DNA from: Collybiopsis luxurians FD-317 M1
Taxonomy: Eukaryota > Basidiomycota > Agaricomycetes > Agaricales > Omphalotaceae
Direction: 5' to 3'
Assembly: GCA_000827265.1 (NCBI GenBank)
Contig: KN834799.1
Coordinates: 246,475-310,474 of the forward strand
Length of the DNA: 64,000 bases
The notes under the pieces are model-generated. The model ran no database searches, had not been told where the DNA came from, and saw nothing but the letters and a program-made list of their open reading frames with translations. This document shows, in pieces, positions 23,813 to 35,849 of the stretch (positions are counted from its first letter, which is position 1; each line of letters starts with the position of its first letter). A program made the translations under genes and the position numbers.

Positions 23813-24689
23813 TTACAATTGATCTATATTTCTTTCAGCTTCTTGTCTCCCCCTCAGGTATCCCCTCGCAAGCTTGGATTTCTCGCCGCGGTGGCGAAAT
23901 TTTGATCCAAAATGTGGCGAGCGGGTGCTCGTTCTAAGCTCATCATGAATTTTATTTGCTCGCTTAGCTCTGTTAGGTCTCCTTCCTCGTTGCGGCCTCC
24001 TGGCACCTTTTGGAGTTGTGTCGGTGTTGAGTCCATGATTGCTTCTGTTATAGCAATTGTATTTCGCAGACTGATCGTTGATTTTTGAAGTATACATATC
24101 TCTTTCTGCATGGTGAAAATTGCAGTATTGATATAGATTAGTAGGGGACTTGTCGTGTGGAGCTCTGGAAACGCTTATAGTTGATGAGGACTGGTGAAAG
24201 TGAAAGTTAGATTAGATCAGGTTCCCGGGACATCCTTGGGATGGACTCACATTCTCCACCCTGATTAGTTCTTGTTCGAAGAGCTCATTTTGAAGGTATG
24301 CATCCGATGCATCTTTTTTCGAAGTAATATTAGATAGTGCTCCCTTAAGTCTATCAAGTTCGCTGAAAGCCCAATCATTCTTGAGGTCAAACTTGTATAA
24401 GATGTCACTAACCGTGGGTCTGTCTTTGCGTTGCATTTGATTTTAGCTACCCCAAATTCATACACGGCTTTGATCAAATGTCTAATCCCAAGAGGAGAAT
24501 CTTCCTGTACACCGAAGAAGTCCATCTATGAACTTCTAGAAGGTTTGACTCACTTACATCATAACATTGCAGAACTTTGAGTATGAGGTCCGCAAATTCC
24601 CGAAGAGGGTGGTTCAAACATTTCTTCGCAACCCTTAGACTTTGCAAGCCTTCTACAGTTGGGTTGAGCTTGAAAATCTGCCCGGACAT
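23813..24689 (-). CDS. Family A protein A3, short basic form
   Basis: Four exons, about 237 aa, with all junctions in phase. Exon 1 is 44 residues (MSGQIFKLNPTVEG.. to LILKVLQCYD). Exon 2 has IKAVYEFGVAKIK, exon 3 ELDRLKGALSNI, and exon 4 the family motif QYCNFHHAERDMYTSKIND. The C-terminal half is strongly basic (RRPQRGRRPNRAKRANK). No signal peptide is seen. It pairs with F2. Relative to A2 and A4 the C-terminus is longer and diverged but still basic, so charge rather than sequence appears to be kept. Confidence 0.72.
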
Positions 24690-25481
24690 AGTGGAAAAAG
24701 AAGTGCTTAGGACGAGATCCTGAAGGTGAGCTCCTTTTATCGATACAGGAGAGCCTTGACTAATTACAGGCGCAAGCCGCGTGCGTCAAACGCGAACAGA
24801 GGAGCAAGCCGCGGGCATCAAACGCGAACACAGGAACAATTTCGAAGCGCGGGTTCTCCACGCCTTTCCCTCGAAAATTTTCATGCTATACAGAGATTCA
24901 AGAAGGCCTTGAAGTGGACTCGTGTTTGTCTAGACACAAGTAAACAGGCCTGCTTGCTCGTGTTAGATCCAAATACACGGAGATCTTCGCATGGAAGATG
25001 ATCAATTAATGGACTACAAGCGAAGAGGACTGTAAAAGTTCATAGATGGACTACGATATGAAACTCAGATTAAACGATATCATACGGTAAAACCCGACTG
25101 ATCAACGCACCATCCCTCGAGTCCCGAAAGAGACTATTGGTAACGTCCTCTGCTATTTTCTCAGTTCCAAACCTCAGAAAACACATCCTGCATTTGCTTG
25201 AAAAGTTGTCGACGTAGAAACTTGACGAGCGCTGTTATTGGGTTATTCCCACGTTCATGCTTGCATAATCCGGCATGACGGTCCGAGATATTTTATCCCA
25301 TGTGATCGCTTCAAGTTGTCGTTTATTAATTTACTGTCACTTCAGGCCCATCACCATCGCGAAGTACTCCAAAGCCATGCACATATAGGTGCACATATAG
25401 GTGCACAGAATTAGACCCTTTTGAATTGAATAAGTATATCTTGTATGTTACAGTGCCGTCCGCGTCTCCGCATACGAACAG
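24690..25481. repeat. Gamma block copy 2, upstream of A3
   Basis: Aligns with 11441-12080 and 32704-33410, ending at CGAACAGTC, where a P-gene fragment begins. A short tandem GTGCACATATAG-type repeat lies near 25380-25405. It probably contains the A3 promoter. Confidence 0.6.
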
Positions 25482-25732
25482 TCAAGAATGGTCAGTTGCA
25501 GGATGGAGCGAATGTAGCGAAGTATGGTTATGGGTATGGGTATGGTATGAGAGTGGCTTATGTCGATATTAAGATCCAGGAAAGATTCACCTATGGTGTG
25601 TCCGATGGCTAGAGATTGGCGATTCAGATTTGAATCGGTCAAAGATGTACGAGAAAGAAAAAGTATGTACGGACCAAAGTTGATATCGGTTTGCAGAACG
25701 TCAACACCGGGATCGGGAGTCGGGGTCATGAT
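25482..25732 (-). pseudogene. Internal fragment of a P gene
   Basis: Matches the middle of P1 (about 14403-14642) in the same orientation: MTPTPDPGVDVLQTD, the first intron and IGHTIGESFLDLNID. It lacks the signal peptide exon start and the last exon. It sits exactly between the end of gamma copy 2 and the start of alpha copy 2, so it is a duplication-junction scrap. Confidence 0.8.
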
Positions 25733-28194
25733 TCGCAAATTGGCCTCCTCTCTTACTCGTTGGAGCGAATATACAGCTCCAGATGAGCATGTCGTCAACG
25801 TGGCACACCCTCAGGGAGTCAGAGTCTTTCCAAACCAGCACCCCTTTGAAAGTTACTCGTGAGTGTTCCGTTACTTCACAGATACTATTCCCCACGCAAT
25901 TTTTTTCAGCCTCGCTCAAGCTTCGAAGAACTGACCCTGCTACTTACTTCCATGGCCACCCCTCTAACTCCTGAACACTGGTCAACGGTGCTCTTCCACG
26001 GAAGAATGATACCCCTTGTACATCCCTAATTCTGAATCTCTGAGACTGGCCTTACATTGTCTGGACAAGTCGCCCACATTATGAACACTCGAACCGTTTG
26101 GTCCTTGAACCGACATGCTACAACATGAACGTTGACTTTAAATTCACATTGGTTGCCTTATTATCTTGTTTTCCTGACGCTCTGTATTCGGAGAGAACTT
26201 CTTCGAAGGCGCTGAATCCGCTCAAATTCGTGGAGAATAGAAAGTCGGCCTAGCAAACTGGGGGGTATGGGACTTTTCTTTTCTTTTTTTAAATTTTTAT
26301 GAAGCTGATTGTTTACATTTATCGTACGATCAAGCTTCCGGTGCTACATGCTCCCAAGTTTCCGAGTATTCCAAGTTACATAAGTCCGTCCAATCTTCTG
26401 CGTAATTTCCTCTCTGAAGGTAGAGGCGCCAGAAGAAGAGGCGTAGATTTTGTACTCGTATCTCCCTCGATAACCAGTTTTCTTTAGTTGGCGCCCTACT
26501 TGTCGTTGTCCGACACCTCCAGGAAGTCCGAGTTTCCTTCGGTGATGCCGTTACGGACAGACACGCGATTGGCTTGATTCTCGGTCCATCATTCTTTGTG
26601 CTGTCTGAACGCAACTGGTACCGGCACCCTTCCTATCCATCTCTTGCGTCCGAAGTGGGTGAGTACAATCGCAGCTCTGTCGTAGGCTGTCACATTGACT
26701 GAATCCAAGCGAGCAGGGACAAGGAGAGGAAGCTAAAATGGGCACTCATGCTTTCCCCGCATTCATACCCACCTTCGAGCGCATATTACTTCGTTTATCG
26801 GCACGGAGATATTGAAATTTCTCCTTTAATCTTCATATGCTTACTATCTGTGTTTGCGAGTTGCTTGTATCGTAAATCTGCGGGTATCACTCTCTGTAGG
26901 TGCAAATAGAATTCCTGTAGGTGCGATTTCGTCGGGTGGCACGCGCATAAGTTTGGGTCACTTGGGTAAGTACTTGATCACTTTCCCGTCTGTGATTGCA
27001 ATGTAAGTATACATTCTGTTTAGGTAAAGCACGAACGTTCCTACAATATCAATTATGTCTGGGCGTCATTCGGGAACATCAGAAGAGCTGAGCTATCTTA
27101 ACCATGAAATTGACTGCTCTCACGACAGTGAAGGCAAAAAAATATTCATCCGCAGTACCACCGCCCTTTTTCCGTTACACACAAGTCTCGAAGTGTTTCA
27201 TACCTTACCAGCTGTGCAACATTTAATTCTCCAAAGGCGATGATGTATCAGGATAATTTTTCAACGACGGGCCCGACGTAGGTTGGTACTATCTCTTTTG
27301 TCTTGGGAGTTTATGACTTTCCAGCAGGTACCGTTTACGTATCCATTCTTTGACTTGTCCGCGAAGGTTTAGGGCAGAATGCTGATTAAAGTTCGGTCTG
27401 GAGAGAGTAAATCTTCCTCGAATAATACAATGTATGAAGTTAACCTCACGGTCCAGGGACTCGGTAAGTATTTCTGGCTCACCGGACCAATGTAGACGAA
27501 AGATGGTCGTTCGTTTGGAGTGAGTCCCAACTAAATCGGAACATTAATACTAATATTTCCTTTACGGTGAAGAACTGCCATTATGGCATTCTGAGAATGA
27601 TCTGACGCGGAGGCTTCACTTTACCGTTAAAAGCTTTGGGCAATGCTTGGACAGGGCACACGACCGTATGATTGTCCAAAAAAGCCTTTGAGAACTCAAT
27701 GATCCCGAGACGGTGTACCGATAATCCTGTCCTCCATGTGCATGTGTAGAACATTCTTTGTTTGCGCCGCCATTCGATTCTAATGACCTCGAGATCTTGT
27801 TGGCCAACATGGTGAAGGGCCCTGATGCCGGAGGTACAGCCCATACCGGAGAATTCGTGTATGTCTTCCACCTTCTTCAAAGATTCTATCCTTAAGGTGA
27901 TCCAGTAATACCACCGTTGATGCGATTGGGGCAACTGTGCTCGCTGTTATATCAGGCGCCGGAAGGGTTGCATTTCTCGCAGCGGCCGGTAAAACCATTG
28001 CTCAGTTATAATTCTTGCGTTCCAAGCAACAAAAATTGCATAAATCTAACTGATAATTCATCGTTCAACTGGCCGATCTAACCACTTAAGTAGAATTGTT
28101 TCCGATAGCAATAGCAAGGAATGCACGTAACAAAATTAGATCCCAATGATTCATGCACTAAGCAGCTATGCCCGCAAGGAAACATTACCAGGAG
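25733..28194. repeat. Segmental duplication block alpha, copy 2
   Basis: Second copy of 2867-5270. It contains small frames at 27055-27243 (MSGRHSGTSEELSYLNHE) and 27581-27998 on the minus strand. These are only partly open in copy 1, with indels that shift frame. I see no intact gene with conserved splicing in both copies. Confidence 0.75.
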
Positions 28195-30370
28195 AAGTAA
28201 CAGAGGCTCATCGAAGTATCAAGTCCAAACCGAAGAGGGTCTGCGTCACAAGGTGTCTGTACCCCGGGTAAATGCATGATTTTCTCCACCTTGCAACACT
28301 CTGCAATGTTAATCCATAAAGTTAGTCTTCTTGTTCAACCTAAATTGAGCTAAATTTGATGGGTCTCCAGAAGTAACTGAATGAATTCAGGAGACATTCA
28401 AGGTTTAGCTAAACCTGAGTTGTTCCCGGGACTGTTATGATGCCCTAGCTCCACCGGTTTCTGAATGATTTTTTATTGGACCATGACCTACCTACGAGTA
28501 CCAGGAATGTCCCGGAGAGGTTGAAATATTGGCTCTAGAGGGACTCCTCATCATTGTGCATCGTCTCTATTGACATACCTAAGTCACTTAACAGATGAGT
28601 ATGCATTAGAAAACTAAAAATATTGGAAAGTCAAAGGCTACCGATTTTGAATCTTCCAAAACTCGACGTCATTTATTCCGAGAACTCTAACATAGACTAG
28701 CGTTTTTTTCAGCTTTGAAAAAAAGTCTGGTGCTTTCGTCATTTTTGAAAGCCAGATGAAAGATGTCAGGAAAGATGTCAGGAAAGACGCTCAAGATGCA
28801 CCGACCGCATCTGCAGGAATCAAAAAATGAGATTGATTGTCCACTACAAATCGGACCAGAGCATCGGTATCAAAAGCACTATAGAGACCAGGCCCGAACT
28901 GCGTTCTGGGCCTGTGTTAAAGTGACGAGGAGATAACCACACTGACAAGCCGCATAAACTTTCGGCGGACTCCCGCATGGAAAATTTATTGAAGAGAAGA
29001 TGAAACACCAATGAACCGGATAAGGGAGATTGCTGTCTCCGTGATAGATATACCCAGAGAATAAATCAACAGCCAACCAGAATCATAAACAACTCATTTT
29101 ACTTACACGCCGCATTCTGCTAATTTGGTCAGTCTCAGATCGGGGTTAATTCACAGAAAGAGCCAAAGTAATGCCAGAGTATCCCCCATTAGACTCTTTT
29201 ATACGAGCAGCTAAAGTACCTAAGTATGTTCAGTACATGGCCTTAGGAGCTAAGACTGAGTACACTTGAACGGTTGGCTAGAATAAAGAAGATGAAAGGA
29301 AAGGTCTATAAGCAGGTATTCCGTCTTACCAACGTCATGCCTTTTTTGAGTGTATATGCAGATCTTGTCATTTCCGGTACGAAGTTGAATCCGGATCTGC
29401 CCAGATCTTCAATATGTGGCTCTTTGGTGGCTCTGCTACAGAGACGCGAAATACAAGGGATTTTCATGAAGGGTATCACTTTGCTGTGCAATTATGCAAG
29501 CTCGAATTTCAATGATAACCTAAAACCTTACAATTCACCTCACTAGATCAAAAGCGATCGAACGTGCGCTCCCGAATGTACAGCCTCAAAATTGCCTTCT
29601 GCTCAAGCGCCTAAGGTTTTTGCCCGAAGGACAATGACAAGAGAGATTATATATCTACTTATATCATATGGGACTCACTCTCGAGCAATTTTAAACAAAT
29701 AAACAGCGATAAGTCATGGACTGATGTGCTAAACAACCACTTGCTGAACCAAAATACTAATCATGTTGTCTTCATGCATTTCCTCGGTTTGATAAATTGC
29801 ATATCATGAGTTTGGTCTATGGTAGGATTTTTACATAACTCATCATCATAATGGACAATTTTAAGAGGCAGATAAAAAGCCCTTAAAGGATGAAAGTTGC
29901 GGGAGAATGAATTGGTTCTCCGAGATGTTCAATTTGCTCCGCCACAAGATAGCACTGGTTATTGTTGTTTCCAAAGGTTTATCTTCCTGAATGTCAATTC
30001 AATAAGCAGGTGCAATACTGACTCTTCAGTTTGATTGAATCAGGGAATCTAATGTTAAAATACCAACTGATTGTTTGCTCGCACTAAAATGAGTAATTGC
30101 TCTTAAGCATCGCTGTAACCGATTGAAGTGAGTCATCTTCCGGCCACAAATCGTCTCTTTTGACACTTTGTTCCACACGTACTGCCCGTTGGGTATTCTA
30201 TGCTTCTCATCCATTGCGTCCATTGCGACTGTAATTGACGGTGATGATTCCAGTCACATTTAGTCCATTTTGGCACTCGGTTGTAGATGTGTCTCACTCC
30301 GAATAGTCTATGATAACTCTCTATTTAAGCTGCAGAATTGAGATGTTGTCGCTCCAAAATCTCGCCAAAC
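28195..30370. repeat. Block beta copy 3, 5' part
   Basis: Parallel to the leaders of F1 and F2. It holds a frameshifted relic of the small ORF near 28960-29065 and a piece at 29274-29546 encoding VFRLTNVMPFLSVYADLVIS.., which is similar to a differently framed piece at 6400-6520. These are probably exons of an older gene that decayed in all three units. Confidence 0.65.
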
Positions 30371-31106
30371 ATGAATGTACAGGACCAACCCCCGCATTTC
30401 CACAATGTTGAAAGGCAATACGAGGACGGAAAAAGCTACGAAAAAACTTACTGGTTTTTGAAAAACCGCGCTAGTGGTGTACCCGTTGCTGAATTGGCAT
30501 TTCGATGCTTTGGAGTGAACCAGGTCAGTTTTTACTTGACTTTGCTGCGCCATACTGACTGATCATTGAACAGAGTCTCGGTCTTTGTAAGGCCGAAATG
30601 CCCTGGGTTGTTAATCCAAAATACCTGAAGTACCATCCTGTTGCGACTTTGCCCATGGAAGCTGCCCTAGCAGCGCATTTTTGTCTGGCGGCATCGATTA
30701 AATTTCATTCCACGGCTAAAAGAATTCCATACCATGAAGTACATCTTGTGATTGAGTTCAACAATGAAATACTGCAAAAGTGAGTTATCTTCCTACTCTG
30801 ATTCTTTCCCAGAGTTTCAATTGAATGCTAATGACACTTCGGACTTTGAGCACAGTATTTTGGAAGAAGTCCTCGGGTTCTTAGCAAATCTCAGAGTTAG
30901 CGACAGCGGGTTAAAAGCGGTGCCAGAAAGACCGGACACCGACCTAAATGCCAAAGCTGAAGAACTTATTGACAAGTTGAAAGAAATTGTCAACGTCAAG
31001 TGTGTAAGTGTTGTAGCATGTGGGATCTTTCAAGTGGCTTATCATAATCTAGGATCTCCCTATCGACGAGAAAGCTATAGAGATGCTCTTCCCCGATATT
31101 GACTAG
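30371..31106 (+). CDS. Family F protein F3
   Basis: Four exons, about 187 aa. It starts MNVQDQPPHFHNVERQ. Exon 1 ends FRCFGVNQ, exon 2 begins SLGLCKAEMPWVVNP, exon 3 is the longest of the three copies (ILEEVLGFLANLRVSDSG.., with extra acidic residues before ELIDKLKEIV), and exon 4 is DLPIDEKAIEMLFPDID. Introns 1-3 sit exactly where they do in F1 and F2. It faces A4 tail to tail across 739 bases, the tightest of the three pairs. Function is unknown. Confidence 0.73.
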
Positions 31107-31844
31107 GTCTCCTGTGACCCGAGGCTAGTTGCAAATCCCCGGCTATTGTAGCATCATGGTGCAATGCTGAAGGAGCTTACTTGGGGCTTACTTAGATGCT
31201 TTTGACTTTCATAATTTAGATGCATTCTTATGAACTCTACTGTTGTGCCCTACCTACACATAACAAATATTACTAAGTCAAGCGTGTCCACATCACAATG
31301 TAAAATATTGTTTGTAGGTTATGATGCAATAACGCTATTTTATAATCTACATTCATATTAGAGCTAGGACAGCAGGCAATAACAAGAATCCAGGAAAGGA
31401 ATAGTGAGTAATGATGAACCCCATTTCCAAATATTGGTCAAAGGTACAGTGTCAGTTTACCATGCTGCATCCAGTATTTGCAGACTGCCAGACTTCGATA
31501 TCTCAGCTATTTTCATTTTTAGCTTTCATTGAGTAACTTCCAGGTTAATTCCGGCTACATGGTTCATCTCGGGCATGAGCTTTTCCGTTCAAGCAGCCAA
31601 AGCAAGAAGTTCACAAGTGCTTTACTCGGTTTTAATTCATAGCCGTATTCGTCGTGGCTCACCGCGTTTTTGACAGTGAACCTTAGACTCCCATCTTCTC
31701 TATTGCATATTTTGTCAATCTCTAAATTGTTTATTCTTGCTCTACTCTGCATCTCAATCATGTCGTTATCTTGCTCTGTACTCTATTGGTGTGATTCAGG
31801 TTGCTTCTATAATACTATAAATAATCTATATTTCTCCCGGCTCC
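31107..31844. other. Spacer between F3 and A4
   Basis: The shortest F-A spacer and probably nearest to the ancestral arrangement. Patches match both other spacers. No gene; it must contain both 3' ends. Confidence 0.5.
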
Positions 31845-32703
31845 TCATATCTCCTCGTATCCACTCGCAAGCTTGGAGTTCCTGCGACGCTCGCGAGATT
31901 TCGATCTGAAATTTTGCGAGCGGATGTGAGTTCTCAACTCCTCGCGAGTTTTATTTACTCGCGAAGCCCTGTGAAATCTCGTTCCTCGTCGCGGCTTCCT
32001 GACACTTTTGATGATAGATGGCATATGAAGGTTGGCATTGAGCTCATGATTGCTTCTGTTATAGCAATTGGATTTCACAGAGTGGTCGTTGACTTTTGAA
32101 GTATATATATCTCTTTCCGCACGATGAAAACAGCAGTTTTGGTATAGATTCTGTGGAGACTGCTTGGGTGGAACTGCGAAAGCGTGCGCTGTCGATGAGG
32201 ACTGCTGCTGTAAGTGAAAATATAAATCAGATCGGATTCAAGATAGATTCAGGCAAAGGACTCACATTCTCGACCTTTGATAGATATTCAAACCGTTCTT
32301 GGACAATGCTCACATTTGCAGGAACTTTTCCCGAGGTAACAATGGATAATGCCTCTTTCAGTTCATCAAGTTCGCTGAAAATCCAGTCAATCTTGAGTTG
32401 AAACTTGCGTTTGAAGATACTGACTACATATCTGTCTTTCCCCTAGCATCAACCTTAGCTACCCCAAATTCATACACAGCTGCAATCAAAAGTTGAATCT
32501 CAAGGGGAAAATGTTCCTGCGGATCGAAAGAGTTCATCCACGTACTTCTAGAGAAGATTTGCCTCACTTACATCATATGACTGCAATACCTGGAGTGTGA
32601 GACTTGCGAATTCCCGAAGAGGATGATTTGAACATTTTACTGCCGCTCTAATACTTCGCAAGCGTGCTGAAGTTGGGTTAAACTCAATGTTTCGCGCGGG
32701 CAT
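31845..32703 (-). CDS. Family A protein A4, short basic form
   Basis: Four exons, about 229 aa. Exon 1 is 44 residues (MPARNIEFNPTSARLRSIR.. to LQVLQSYD). Exon 2 starts after GATCCGCAG and holds IAAVYEFGVAKVD. Its donor has changed to GTAGTCAGT, still splice-compatible and in phase with exon 3 (ELDELKEALSIV). Exon 4 has NCCFHRAERDIYTSKVNDH, SVKSNCYNRSNHELNANL as in A2, and a basic tail (RKPRRGTRFHRAS, KSRERRRNSK). No targeting signal is seen. It pairs with F3. Confidence 0.7.
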
Positions 32704-33650
32704 AGTGGGAGGAGGGTTCGTAGGGAATGGTTCTGACCATGAGCTCCTTTTATCAATACGGGAGAGTCTTGGCTCAGTGCAGGCGAGAGCCGCGTGCATG
32801 CAAGGCGAACTCATTGACAATTTTGCGAAGCTTCCTGTTCTCTGGACCTTTCCCTCGAAAATTTTCATTCTATACATAGATTCGAGAAGGCCTTGAAGTA
32901 GACTCGTGTTTGTCTAGACACAAGCAAAAAGGACCGCTTGCCCGTGTTAGACAAAAAATACATTGAGACCTTGGTATCGAGAACGATCGACCAGTAGATT
33001 ATTAGCGAAGAAGACGGTAAAAATTCATAGATGAGCTACGATATGAAACTCAGATTAATCAGTATCATACAGTAAAACCCGACTTATCAACGTACCATTC
33101 CTCCGACACGATATCGTTGGCTTCAACCTCTGCTATTTGCTCAGCTCAAAACTTCACTACCAGTTAGAAAAGACATCCTGCGTTTGCTTGAAGTTGTCGA
33201 CGTAGAAACTGGACAAGCGCCGATCTTGGGTTATTTCCCACGTTCAACATTCCGCATAACGGACCGAGATATGCGATCGCTTATCGTTAATCGACCATCT
33301 GGCATCACCACCGCGAAGTACCCCAAAGCCAGTGGGCTGAGATCCTTCCGACTCAGATGAAGTGTATCTCGAATGTTACGGTGCCGTCCGCGCCTCTGCG
33401 TACGAACAGTCTTATCGCCAGCTAGCTCCAGAACTTAAAAGTCTTGGTGCTCGAGAACATCTCTCCCCCGAATTCTAATTCGCGACAAGAAAACGGCTGG
33501 TAGTCTTGGGTTTTGGATAAGAGGCCAAATTCACCTCATTTATGAATATAATCTTCTTCCTTTTCAATTCATTCGTAGATCTAGTAATCTACTAAAGACT
33601 CTCATACTCCGCAACGAAACTGAACTGCACAGACAGCCGTTCAAAAGGAC
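32704..33650. repeat. Gamma block copy 3, upstream of A4
   Basis: Aligns with 11441-12300. No gene is supported; it probably holds the A4 promoter. Confidence 0.6.
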
Positions 33651-33729
33651 AGCATGCTGCGTTTTCACGAACAGCGAGCAGGGAGGGATGGACCGACAGA
33701 ATTCTGTTATACCCCAACGATAGGTTTAC

Positions 33730-34160
33730 CGATTCGAGGTGTACTGCAACGATCTTGATGTAACAGCCATAACAGAACGGGATCGCCTCGTGCGCCAGAG
33801 ATATAGATTAAGGAGCGCATTGACGATCTTGGAAGAACCCTTTATGAATTACATCCAGAACCGACCATGATTCCGATCCTCCTCAAGTTGAGAGAGGAAA
33901 TCATCCCGACGCTCATTCTGACAACGCAAGTGTCCTCCATGTCCCAACGTGGAGTTTGATTGATGATAAGCAGGTCGATCTCAATCTCGCCGTCTCTCCC
34001 ACGGATAAGCTAAGGCAAAAGCGAGACGGTGCACAACATTTCCGGCCCCTATACCGCGCCTTCAAGCATGCCAAGGTATCTGCCAACATCAGCTCCTTAA
34101 TTAAGGAAGTTGTTTATCATGCTGTAAGTGACGTTTTGTCTGCTACTCGTTTAATGATTC
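33730..34160 (+). pseudogene. Delta-block relic, copy 2
   Basis: Same ancestral gene as 12408-12695. RYRLRSALTILEEPFMNYIQ is followed by stops and small indels. Then a second open part begins at 33956 (LIDDKQVDLNLAVSPTDK, FRPLYRAFKHAKVSANISS, LIKEVVYHAVS). Function is unknown. It is a pseudogene, unless unusual splicing rescues it. Confidence 0.4.
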
Positions 34161-34681
34161 TTCTATAAGTGAACTCATCTAAGTCTTCCGTTTTAGGTCT
34201 CGTAATTCTCGAAAGCGTATATTTCGAACTCTCTTCCTCTCCTTTCCAGCGCAAGTGCTTAAATATTGCCAGTCTTGCCTGGTTGGGGAATCTCGCCAAA
34301 ATTCTTTACGAAAAAACTCACCAGCCTCTCCGGCCTCTATCACGAGATTCTAACAAACGGAGAAAATGTCCTGGCCACTGCCCATGACTCGCAAAAGATA
34401 TTGCTTCATCATTGGTGCCCATGTCATTGCCTGTACCAAAGGACTCTAACGCCATGGATGAGTATTGGAGAAAGTCACCTACTCGACTGGAAGGTCAATG
34501 AGAGACGGGGCATGGGTAAGGATGAATGTCAGGCATAGCTTTTGGAGTCTCTCTGGCAACCAGAACTGCAAGGATCTTCAGTTTATAAGATGACTCAGTT
34601 GCAATGGAAGTCTGGATCTGATGAAATTAAAGGAGTGTAATATCAATGAGTACAGCCAACAAGATCAAGGTTAACTTAGAA
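34161..34681. other. Start of single-copy segment, no clear gene
   Basis: Overlapping short frames at 34169-34538 are not convincing. They may be more of the delta relic (the stretch after a GTGAACTC/TTTTAG intron-like gap). Nothing firm. Confidence 0.35.
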
Positions 34682-35849
34682 CTATATCACTAGGGCCTCG
34701 GATGCATATGTCGGAGGAGATACTTCTGTCCTTCTGATGGACAAATTTTCCCCACGTTCTACCTGGGCTTGAAGACGCTGGACATCTACCATCATCTGGG
34801 TGACTGTTTCACGTATGGCTACCAAATCAGTCCCTGCGGTAGTGTTGTCAGACCCTGCGGCGCTTCTAGAAGGTACTAGTACAGATCGTGTTCTAGAAGA
34901 AGCTGGAGAGATGACGAGTAAAGAGGACTTTTTTCCTTGCCATCTATTCCTTTGGAGGAGGTTGGGCTCGACAATGTAAGGCTCGACATGGAACTGCAAG
35001 CTTTGTTCCTCATGCTGAGAGCGAGTTCGGCGTCGATGGAGAAGAAATGAAATGCTCAGTATGCCAATGATTATTGCAGCCAACGACCCAGCAACACTGC
35101 CAACAATAACGGCTACAGGGGTAGAGTTATGATTCTGAGGAACCTTGGATGATGGCTGAGCAGGAAAAACTGATTGCGAGCTGGATGTTCGCATACAGGA
35201 GACAGTGAAATTATAAGCGCTAGAATGAGAATGTTATAGGGTATCCGTCACGAACCTCGAAATTCTTGTAGATTGAGGAATCTCAGTGAAACTAGTAGCA
35301 AAGATATTTGTGTTGGGCAGTGATGGAATGGGGAGCGATGTGGCGGAAAAGGAGGTTGTGGCGGAAAAGGAGGTGGTGGCGGAAAATAAGGTGGTAGAGG
35401 GTATGGAGGATACAGTACGTGTAGAAGATCCGGAACCAGCTGGGATAAGGCTTAGAGAGGCAGAAAACTCAAATCCCGTAGGTATATCTGAAGCAAGCTT
35501 GGAGAAGAACTTAGATAGAGGATCAGTATTCCGACCGACATTTTGAATCTAAGCAATATCATCGCCCAGATCAATAAACTCTCATTATAGAGAAAATACC
35601 TGAAAGACTCACCATTATCTGATATGCGGGTCCGAAAAGCTCAAAATTATGGTGAATATAGTTAGGGAGAATTGGAGGATGCTAGACTGTAGGACTGCGT
35701 TGTCTGTTTTACAGTTTGGAACTGAGTTCACCTTGCACTTGTGCCGATCGAAATCATCCCCCCAGTAGTTCAAAGATGTAGTCTATCTCAGAACCTACTA
35801 TCAATGATACTTTTATCTGGACAGATTGTGATCTCAGGAGCCCAAGTCC
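34682..35849 (-). CDS. Single-pass membrane protein with S/T-rich ectodomain (N-terminus unresolved)
   Basis: At least four minus-strand exons join in phase: 35849 to about 35784, then one ending at 35732 (SLNYWGDDFDRHKCK), 35681-35613, 35548-35256, and 35219-34682. The part seen runs from TWAPEITICPD through a Ser/Thr-rich stretch with three FSATTS-type repeats to a membrane helix (VAVIVGSVAGSLAAIIIGIL) followed by the basic stop HRRRTRS. The cytoplasmic part is about 110 residues, with a helix (LVAIRETVTQMMVDVQRLQ). This is a type I or wall-sensor-like layout; the ectodomain family is not recognised. The signal-peptide exon should lie beyond 35849 but I could not place it. The gene is single copy in the window. 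Confidence 0.6.

Noticed and set aside
25448..25919. Chimeric genes across the gamma/P/alpha junction
   Set aside because: The open frames are formed only by fusing an intron-containing P fragment to repeat DNA; there is no start or splice support.
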